Shown: piece after piece, positions 55,755-64,000 of the stretch
Layout of the letters: each line of letters begins with the position of its first letter
Numbering within the stretch: the first letter of the stretch is position 1
Source of the DNA: Sorghum bicolor
Taxonomy: Eukaryota; Streptophyta; Magnoliopsida; Poales; Poaceae
Direction of reading: 5' to 3'
DNA: 64,000 nt
Assembly: GCF_000003195.3 (NCBI RefSeq)
Contig: NC_012870.2
Location: 14,748,501 to 14,812,500, forward strand
The notes under the pieces: generated by a model
Seen by the model: only the letters and a program-made list of their open reading frames with translations
What the model was told of the DNA's origin: nothing
Database searches by the model: none
Position numbers and translations under genes: made by a program

Positions 55755-57034
55755 TGTTGACGGTCCTTAATGCTCATATTTAACCATCAATTAATCATGG
55801 AAAAGGATCCAAATGCAACCAACACCTAGACTTAGGGTTTTATCTGACAGAATTCCACGAGTTTTGGTGTTTGTCTATTTCTGCAGGGGGTTATCAGGAA
55901 ATATGGAGGAAAGGCCCACACGTCGGGTTTACATAGAGATATTAACATGCCGCGTAATTTTCTATCATCTAGAAGACTCCAGAAGCCACGGAACCGAAGC
56001 GGAAGCCGAGAGGCCTCAGGGACAGGGCGCCCGCCCTAGTCCTGAGGGCGCCCGCCCACCTCTTTCCACCAAACAGAGTCCAATTCGGGGACAACGCTCC
56101 ACCGACCTAAAGGATCAAGGAAAACCGTGCGATCAATGTCGGTTTGATCCGACGGCCCAGATTCACTTGAAGGGACTATAAAACCAGACCCCCTGGCCCC
56201 TGGAGATCATACCTCTTCTACAGAATCAAAGCTAGGGTTTCAATTCTTCATCCAAGTAGAGAGGATCCCTCTAGTTCTTCTAGTTCTACCTCTAGTTCAT
56301 CTAGATCTAGTTCTAGTTCATCTAGTTCTAGTTCTAGTTCCTCTAGTTCTAGTTCTAGTTAGTTCTAGTTGTAATCTAGAAAATAGGGAGAGAGAAGAGG
56401 AGAGCGGAGGAGGAGCCGGATCTGTCAGATCTTCCTCAACATTGTACTTTTGCAGCAACTGGTTCGTTCTTCATCGTTCTCCAGGTTATTCAATTCATAA
56501 CTCCTGAGTTCTCTAATTACTTTTATTTACATTCAAGTTATTTATTGGATTCCCGCTTGCATCAAGTGCTCTAGTCTTTAAAACATTAGAGTAGTAATCA
56601 ATAGATTAGACGTGGTGTTTAGTCTTGCGATTACCTGGAATTGCACCCAATCCTGCGGATTGTTGTGGTAGCCTTAGGGTAGTGACAGCCCTAACGGTCG
56701 ACGTATTCCACCACGTTCGGATCGGTGTTTGTAGGACCGTAGTCAGACCTTCCTAGCCCCCTTCTCATCTCTTTTTGTGGTTAGTGCTCTGATGTTCCGA
56801 TATAAATAATCTTTGAAGTAATTCTTGATTCTTAGATCAACTAGAGAACTCTCAGGAAACTTCCTCTCTTCCCACCAAAAATATTCATATAGTTATCCTT
56901 GGGCGATCTTGGATCTTAATTAGTACACTCACGTTCCCTGTGGAAAATCGATACTCTGGAATACTCCCGGATGAAAGCTACATCGGTATCCGTGCGCTTG
57001 CGGATTTTTCTGTTTGCGTTTAAAATACCCAACA
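55755..57034 (+). repeat. 3' LTR of the non-autonomous element
   Basis: This LTR is 1,280 bp, with TATAAAA at 56177-56183. It differs from the 5' LTR by about nine substitutions and one C-run indel. Confidence 0.95.
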
Positions 57035-57404
57035 TCTGTCAGTGGGTGGAATGGTGGCGCTCTACCCCATGGCCTGGCGGTCTGAGGGGTGTCATCCTCC
57101 TCATACTTGGCAGAGTGTGTGTACGCGCATCTTGTCTAGGCAGATGCATTTCATGCGTCCTCCCACCTCTCTCCTTTCCTTACTAGTTAAGGCAGGGAGT
57201 GGTCGTGGGCACCGCGTGGTGCGTGGCCGAGAGGTGGGGGTGATCCTAATATGGCTCAGACATTGGAGGTTGAGTAGGCCATGTTTAGTTGGGTCGTCCT
57301 AAGCGACTCTTATGATTGTACTTTGGAATACCATGGTTCTATAACCTCGAAACTGGTATAATGAATAATTTATGATCTTTTGCCTCGACATCACAGAGGA
57401 TAAC

Positions 57405-60190
57405 TGTAACACCCAAAAATTTACTTTTGAATTAATAGGGACTAATTTGATTTAATTAAGTATTTTTGTGAGTATTTAAATCTAGCAAATAAATAATTTT
57501 GTGGAAATTAAAAATATATCATAAGTTTAGGAATATGTTATGCATTCATGCTGGAGCATACTTTATTTTGTGCTGATTGCCTTTGTTTTGAATTTGTTTG
57601 CATTCAAAATTCTATTTAGAAAAGACTTTGAAAAATAAAATAGAAAAGAGAAAAAGGGAGAAAGACACAGCCCTGACCTCGGCCTAGGCCAGTGGCCGAA
57701 GCCCAGCAGTCCTCTCCCTCTCCCCTTCTTGCTTTCGGCCCGCAACGCGGCCCAACAGGCCAGGCCGCGCGCGCCCTCTCCCCCTCCCGCGGCCCAGTCC
57801 CGCTCGCGCTGACCTCCCTCCCTCCTCTCTGTGACCGACGTCCGAGACCCAGCGCCCCTCTGGCTGACAGCTTGGGCCCGCGTGTCAGCGTCGCCCTTCT
57901 CCTACCTCTCGCCGTATGCGAGCAGGACTCGGCCGAGAGTTCCATGCGAATCCAACCCCTAGAAAAACCACGATTTTCTTACCTTTTGCGCGAAACAAAC
58001 CCCTATAAAGCTTCTAGCAGCGCCCCATGTCTTGTTTTCCCCACCCACGCCGCGTATACGTGCCCTAGCCGTCGCGTTTTGGATCTCGCCGAGCCGGCTT
58101 CGTTCCCCATCGCAAACCGAGCGCCTCGCTCTCTCTCCGGCCGAATAAATCCCCTAGGTGAGCTCGCGACCCTCCCCTCTATCCTCCGATGTGATTCTTT
58201 TGCTCCAGGATGCACCAGGGCGCAAGAACGAGGTGCTCCGGTGAGCTTCCTGCGGCCGGCAATGGCGCCGCCGCGCCGGAGCCCCACCTCGATGGCTAGC
58301 CTGCCGCCTGCCGCTCGCTGGGTTGATCGCAACCGTCAGATCGAAGATCAGCAGCTCATAACAGAAGAAAACGGTTCGTTGACATTTATGCTAAAGAGAC
58401 CTTGGGAAATTCGTGTTTTGAACCCGCGGTCCAAGGCGCATTGGCGGTTTTGCGTTTTCCCAGTTTCAAAGCGTATTCTAGTCGGCTGAGTTCAAATGAG
58501 CTTTCCAGTATTTACAGAAATGCCACTAATTTTGTTTTGCTCATAACATGCTCATTTTAAATCCGTTTTTGTCCATTCAAATTTCGTTAGATTTGTGTTA
58601 ATGAGCTCTACGTGTTAGTGGTATTGTTTCTCTGTTTTGAAACTTTTTATTTTCACAGTAGCATTTAATTAATTATTTATCTACAGGAAATCTTGGAAAA
58701 TTCATATCTTCTACGTTTTAATTCTGTTTTTCGTGAACTTTACATTTGTATGATCGTAGCGCTGCGTAGAATATTTTCATAAACTTTTATCTTTGATTTA
58801 TCACTGTTGGTGTAATGTTCTAATTATAGCTTGTTTGCTTTATGTATGATTGTCCATTGGATTGCGTGTTGTTGATTGATGATCGGGTATAGACGGTGAG
58901 CGATACGTTGGTGATCAAGGTCAATCTTTTGAAGACCAGCAGCAGGCTCAGGAGAGCTTTGATCAAGGCAAGTATAACTTAGGATCATCCTTGTTATCTA
59001 TACACTTATAAATACACACATATATATATATATCATATGCATGTTTCCACCTTGTCGACCTTAGCAAAAATCATAGATGTTTGTTACCTGGATTCCTTGC
59101 TACCTACTTGATGTGCATTTGGTGTAGTTTTGCTAGTGCTTGATATAATCCATGTTCTTGTAAGATGATTAATAGCTATGCAATCAACATTAAAGGATGA
59201 CAAATAACTATATGAGATCTTATCTGTACGTGATCACCCGGGATAACAGTGCAACTATGAGGGCTATAATGGCTCTGGCTTTAGCTTAGTATGAAGACCT
59301 TTTCTAGCTTGTTAGCGGTTACCCGAAAGGGCGCTAGAGGGGCTTGCCGTTTTGGGTATAGTGCGAGCCTCTGTCCATATGTGTATAGGCTGCGCGTCAT
59401 TGTACCATTTGGAAGGGGGGCATCTATATCTGCGCGCCCGAGAAACCTTGCGGCCCTAACATGTTAGACGAACTTTTGAAAGGCTTCATAGTGATCCCTG
59501 CCGACCTCTCTAGGAAGGGGGTTAAGAGACTAGCTACCTCGGGCGAAAGGGTAAATCATGACTCATAGGTAAAGATGTACAACCTCTGCAGAGTGTTAAA
59601 ACTAGTATACTAGCCGAGCTCACGGTCAGGAGCGGTCTTGGGGACATCTACATTAAGATGATGAGCTTGTTATGTTATTGTGTTCATTTGATTATCGTTC
59701 ATGCTATGAGTTAATTATGCTTACATCTGATCATGTGATTATTGGATTATTTATGCTACCTTGACATTTGCTATCTAATTATGAACATGCTATCCACTAT
59801 TAAAAGCTAAATGAAGTCAAACCAGTGTCAGCTATTTGAGCCTCATGAACCCCTGGTTATACTTGTTGAGTACGATATGTGCTCACTCTTGCAATTTCCC
59901 AACATCCTAGGTTAAGCTAATGATGATGGTTGGAATGAAGACTACCGTTATGAGTATTAGGCTTGGAGTCAACCAGTCAACAGTGTCCCTGTGTGGTGCT
60001 TCCCTCGAAAGCGTTGTTTAATCTTATTATCATTATTGTCTAAGACTATGTGATTTATTATCGTTCCGCTATGTAATAAACACTGCAATGGTACATTTGA
60101 GATTTGTCTACTTATGTGTGCGACTGTTTCTGGGGCACATATGAGTCTTTTATGCATCCTATTTTGTTCTTAAAATATGGGAGGAACACA
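57405..60190 (+). mobile_element. Diverged LTR of the 3.2-kb family, without internal region
   Basis: The sequence begins TGTAACACCC like the solo LTR at 11073. It keeps the same order of landmarks: AT-rich start, GC-rich block, TATA (CTATAAAG near 58004), GC-rich leader, AT-rich tail with GGTTACCCGAAAGGGCGCTA and AGCCGAGCTCACGGTCAGGA, and an end near GGGAGGAACACA (60190). It is about 2.8 kb against 3.2 kb. No matching TSD was found (ATAAC on the left, ATTGA on the right), so it is either an old solo LTR or a truncated element. The open frame 57692-58489 lies in the GC-rich leader and has no domain. Confidence 0.75.
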
Positions 60191-60848
60191 ATTGACACAA
60201 AACAAATATACTATTACCATATTTTTTTTTTACTTTCTTTTACTTTTTCGCATCTAGATCAGTAGTTATGCTTTGTTAATTTTCTGTAAACAAGCCGAGA
60301 GCTTTTGCTTGTAAAGCAACCGGTTCAATTCTTCACCGTAATTGAATAAATTATCTTTTTACTAGTTTGCTCGAAAATTAGTCATGTTTGCTTATATGAA
60401 AGTGAAGCAATCCAGTCATTGGTGACTTCTATGTTGATTTTCGGCATCAAGCAATTTGATGACTTCATTAGGGAAGGATTGATTCCACTACTAAATTTGG
60501 ACCCTTTTTCAACGCCCCAAATATGTTGCAATAGAACCAAAATTGTTGCAACAGCAGCAATAGCAACACAAATTTAGTGTTGGGAGGCGTTGCAAGATCA
60601 AGGGTGGCAATAGGCTTGCACAACACCTTTCTATGCAGTGTTGCAAATCTGTATCAAAATTGCAACACCAAGGGTGTTGCAACCTAAGGTTTTACTACAG
60701 TTGAATGTGTGGCAACATCAACTAATGCAACACCTTAGGCGTTGCTGGACCATGCAATGGCAACATGCCCATGGTGTAGCAAATGGTACACTAGCAATGC
60801 CGAACGTGTGTTGCAACACAAAGTATTGCCACACATATCGATAGTGGT

Positions 60849-61310
60849 AAAAGGATTATGTCACAACACTTAGAAGTGGTGGCAACATATGCAATTGCCA
60901 TGCCCAACATTTGGTTGCTATAAGGTGTTGTCGCTATTGCCACACAAAATGAGTGTGGCAACAAGGATTATGTTGCAACACCAAGAAGTGGTGGTAACTT
61001 GTGCAATTGCCACGCCCAACATTTGGTTGCTTTAAGGTGTAGTAGTTGTTGCTACGCAAAATGAGTGTGGCAACTAGGATTATGTCGCAACACCAGGGAG
61101 TGGTGGGCACATGTGCAATTGCCACACCGAACATTTGGTTGCTTAAGGTATAGTCACTATTTCCACAGAGAACAAGTGTGGCAATAGGATTATGTCACAA
61201 CACCAAGTGGTGGTGGTAACATGTGCATGTTGCCACATTGACTGTTCCATTGCTATTAGTGCAACCTCTATTGCCACGAAGAGCATACGTTGCTATACGA
61301 TAGATTGCCA
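60849..61310. repeat. 112-bp tandem repeat, about four units
   Basis: The units start AAGGATTATGTCACAACACT / AAGGATTATGTTGCAACACC / TAGGATTATGTCGCAACACC / TAGGATTATGTCACAACACC, at about 60852, 60963, 61075 and 61185. Each continues with GTGGTGG-AAC-TGTGCAATTGCC and ends with a GTGTGGCAA-like phrase. The fourth unit is the most diverged. Confidence 0.88.
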
Positions 61311-62083
61311 TAAAAAATAGGGTTGCTAATATCCACTTTTACAATGCTTTTAGTTTGGTGCCACCAGGCAATATTGCAGCACCATTAGTTAATTAGAAGC
61401 TCAATAGACATCAACAAACAATTTTAATGAAGCCATTAAACCAAAATATAACTTGCTTCATTTGTTCACATCTGAAATTAAACGCTATAAAAATTCAAAC
61501 TCAGGGTACACAAGCATTATCGAAACAAAGATATCCAGCATATATGTTCCTAAACAAAAACTTCTAAGATGAGTAGACAGCACTGCAGCTTCACTTGGCT
61601 TGGCTTGGCCTCATTTGGACGATCCCATCACTTGTGTGCTCCACTCAAATTCTGCATTTAAGGATATGCAATTGTCATAGGAAATTCACTCAAGGATTTC
61701 TTTTGAAAGATCCTTCCAAGAAAAAGCAGGTTACTAGGTTACTATCAGTTGAGCAACAGTGTACTAAATAAATATAAATGAATAATTAGCATGTCCTATT
61801 GTATAAGCTAACATGACACAAGCAGAGAGAAGCTAACAGCTAATGTAATATAAGATGATTTATAAGCAAGCACATTCGACTAAGGAAATTTCATGCAGAT
61901 AAAAATATATAGCTAAAGTACTGAATTGTTTAGGACAGCAGCAAAAGCAGAATGTAGACAGGTATTGGAAACTAAAGCTATCTGTTTAGCAACAACAATG
62001 CAAACTGTACAATGGTTGAGCAGTTCACTGAACATGGCTTTAATCTGAATTTTCAGAAGCAATACGAAAAATGAAGCTTACAT

Positions 62084-62491
62084 TCAATTCTTTTTGAATC
62101 GTCTCTTTGACACGGCATCAGTCAATTGTGCCCTCGAAATAAAATTTGGTGTGCCATTTCCTTCTTTGTTTTGTGATTGATTTCGGTTAAGACTGGCTCT
62201 AGTGGTGCGCACAGTGCTACCCACACCTGTTGAAGCTATGAGTTGCACTTTCTGGTTTACCTGTAGGTTATTTTGCAACTCAATAAATTATATGAAAAAT
62301 ATTAGGACTCATACGGTGCAATAATTCATGATGGCCATAAACAATTTTTAATGTGAAATAACCTGATCTAATGTTGCTTCATCCTCAAGTGTTGTTTCTT
62401 CTCTTTGACTCAAGTCTGGTTCTTGAGCAATTGAGGATGTTGTGTTAGCAGTTGTTTCGTCAGCTGTTGTTTCGATTGCACCTTGATTAAC
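62084..62491 (-). CDS. Last two exons of a transposon gene, C-terminal 101 aa
   Basis: Exons are 62491-62363 (43 codons, acceptor CTGCAG, donor CAG|GTTATT) and 62260-62084 (58 codons plus TGA, acceptor CCTACAG), both phase 0. The protein end is Thr/Glu-rich (AIETTADETTANTTSS) and then basic (TVRTTRASLNRNQSQNKEG, ending AVSKRRFKKN). Position and orientation suit the accessory DNA-binding (TNPA-like) or transposase gene of a CACTA element, but no domain is recognised. The upstream exons are not identified in 62492-64000. Confidence 0.5.
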
Positions 62492-64000
62492 CTGCAGTTA
62501 AAATTTATTATAACTACTTAGCTCCCATAGACAAGAACTTAATTGATTAATCTTCTTATGTATAGTGAATCCCAACTCCTAGGTAGCCAACCGAGGCCTA
62601 TTTCTAGGCATCAGTTATTAGGAAGATGGCTGCACATTGCCATGACCTGCTGGTGACCATCAAAGTTGCAATCTATTGAATCAAAATTTCAAAGTGTAAG
62701 ACATATCCAAGATTTTCAGTACTAATGCATCTATTAACACAAAATTGGAATAAGACACTTAATTGAACATTTCATTGGCATATGGAAATGCAAGATGGAG
62801 TACGCCATATATAATTTGTTATTTACATGCAATCAGCTGTATTTGATCATCACAATTGTACAAAACACCAAGATCATGTCCGTGCATTGCAATGGGAACA
62901 AAACACAAAGGACCCATAATATTTGAATTTTGAATTTGTTGTATACCACTAACAAAAATGATAGACAAGTCGTCAATCTAGATGTTCAACAATGTTTCTT
63001 CAGACATTATTGAGTGATAGATGCTTAACAGTTAAATGGCATCGGGGAGTGGGGGGGAACAAGTTATATGAACCATTGTGATAGGCGTCTTTCAAATTAA
63101 AAAGTGGCACATACCACATATAGAAACTTGAGAGCACAAATGGTAAAATACAGCAAGAAAGCTCACATATCATGAGCTTCTCTTGCTCCTTAAACTTTTA
63201 TTAAATGCTTATAGAGTCTGAATACTGTAGCACAAATACTAAAATTAACTTAGACATCTATAGAAACTGAAATTGCTTTCAAACTACCAAATCCTTGATA
63301 TACATGATAATCTTTGATGGGTGAGCACATGATCATATGCCATGAGGAAACCAACAGTTACAGCCTACAGCAAACATAGATATTTTGTAGAATATCCAGC
63401 ATATAGATCAGTCGCAATCTAGCTAGTGTAGAAATTGTAAAGTTCAGTGAGAGATGTAGAGGCACCTACTAAGTTCAATGACCAAAGGGGTGTTGCAATA
63501 TTATTAAAATTAATAGATGATGCTAACTCTAAAGTCTGATTTATCTGCCTGTAAAAGATTGATATTCATTAGCCACCAGCATAGCTTTCCTAATTCAGAA
63601 ACTAGTTACATGGAGAAGGGATGAATCTGAGGGAGTGAGGCCAATGAGGTGAATGGTGTTGGCAAAGTAAAAAATGCAACCTGTATTTGTAAAGATAAGA
63701 ATAGAAATAGGGAAAACAGCAATAGTTGGTCCTTTCTCTCAGGGATCAATTTTGCTCCCAAATAATACACTATCCCATCAATCTAATTAAAAGGTGGTTT
63801 TAGCAGACCAACTTCTAGTAGATAATTAATTTGCTCAGTTTAGAATTTTCTGTTTGTTGTGTGAAAGACCACTTAAATGCATGGGGTGAATTTGAGCATT
63901 GATGATATAGTGGCAACCTAGAATTTTGAGGCTCCCATAGCAATGCACAAATGCTAGTACAGCAAAAAAAAACTATTCCTATGACAAACATACTGACTAG
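62492..64000. other. Probable intron or internal region of the CACTA element
   Basis: AT-rich sequence without a confident exon. It may be a long intron of the minus-strand gene. Confidence 0.35.

Larger units (their letters stand above)
49488..57034 (+). mobile_element. Young non-autonomous LTR retrotransposon without reverse transcriptase
   Basis: The LTRs are 1,281 bp (49488-50768) and 1,280 bp (55755-57034), beginning TGTTGACGG and ending CCCAACA. The flanking 5-mers are TCTAT and TCTGT (4 of 5 match). A textbook primer-binding site and a polypurine tract are present. The LTRs differ by about nine substitutions and one 1-bp indel (about 0.7%), so insertion is recent, roughly 0.3 million years at 1.3e-8 per site per year. 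The internal 5 kb contains only two retropepsin-like remnants and no RT, RNase H or integrase that I can find in any frame. It must have been copied by proteins from another gypsy element, and the Asp-type primer site and the protease remnant point to a gypsy relative (inference). Confidence 0.92.
60486..64000 (-). mobile_element. Probable CACTA (En/Spm) transposon, one end, continuing beyond the window
   Basis: The sequence starts CACTACTAAATTTGG at 60486, a CACTA-type terminus. It is followed by about 850 bp packed with short motifs TTGCAACA, TGTTGCAA, TTGCCACA and TGTGGCAA in both orientations, as in subterminal transposase-binding regions of this superfamily. A 112-bp tandem repeat lies within this region (60849-61310). 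Two spliced exons of a minus-strand gene end at 62084, as expected if the element is reversed here. The other end is not in the window, so TIR match and TSD cannot be checked. Confidence 0.6.

Noticed and set aside
49546..56181. Near-identical 122-codon open frame in both LTRs of the non-autonomous element (49546-49914, 55813-56181)
   Set aside because: Identity follows from the LTRs being nearly identical; the frame spans the U3/TATA region and is unlikely to be transcribed as an ORF.
60849..61310. CRISPR-like regular repeats
   Set aside because: Units are 112-bp tandem repeats without unique spacers, in a plant transposon context.

Overview
The window is nuclear DNA of a grass, most likely a panicoid such as sorghum or a close relative. 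This rests on GC-rich intronless or two-exon CYP71-type P450 genes with GT-AG introns, nested young LTR retrotransposons, and swarms of PIF/Tourist, Stowaway and hAT MITEs. The species is inferred, not shown. No rRNA, tRNA, operon or CRISPR array was recognised.

Layout. 1-3.3 kb: one small conserved plant gene on the minus strand, in three exons (156 aa). 3.7-8.1 kb: a P450 pseudogene (exon 2 only, plus strand) and an intact intronless CYP71-type P450 (minus strand). 8.4-28.6 kb: a stack of nested transposons. A decayed LINE holds a PIF/Harbinger element (8832-28618, TSD TTA). That element holds a Ty3/gypsy retrotransposon (9547-24983, two 701-bp LTRs, TSD ATTGT), which in turn holds a 3.2-kb solo LTR in its gag (11073-14272, TSD GAGGT). 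The gypsy element also carries, antisense between pol and the 3' LTR, a six-exon gene for a plant-mobile-domain protein. 29.6-30.3 kb: a third P450 locus, again a decayed exon 2. 32.2-36.2 kb: a two-exon FHA protein gene, a probable NIPP1 orthologue, whose 2.7-kb intron holds a processed pseudogene of a U-box/ARM protein. 37-40.4 kb: MITEs and short repeats. 40.8-43.4 kb: an intact two-exon CYP71-type P450, the apparent source or sister of the 4-kb pseudogene. 43.7-49.5 kb: small DNA transposons, a P450 N-terminal scrap and a long ATT microsatellite. 49.5-57.0 kb: a young LTR retrotransposon that has no reverse transcriptase but two retropepsin remnants. 57.4-60.2 kb: a second, diverged LTR of the 3.2-kb family. 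60.5-64 kb: one end of a probable CACTA transposon with dense subterminal repeats and the last two exons of a transposon gene.

How the genes relate. The five P450 loci or scraps (two intact, two exon-2 pseudogenes, one 60-bp N-terminal scrap) are remnants of local CYP71 duplication. No partner biosynthetic enzyme (terpene synthase, transferase or similar) was seen, so a metabolic cluster is not supported. The FHA gene and the small 5' gene look like ordinary single-copy housekeeping genes. Everything else is transposon-derived.

The strongest unexplained signal is the hexamer GCCGAT/ATCGGC. It saturates the whole gypsy element (roughly 90-100 copies by eye in 12.2 kb, against about 6 expected), in LTRs, in all three codon phases of gag, in pol and in the antisense gene. 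It is nearly absent from the solo LTR and from the flanking transposons.
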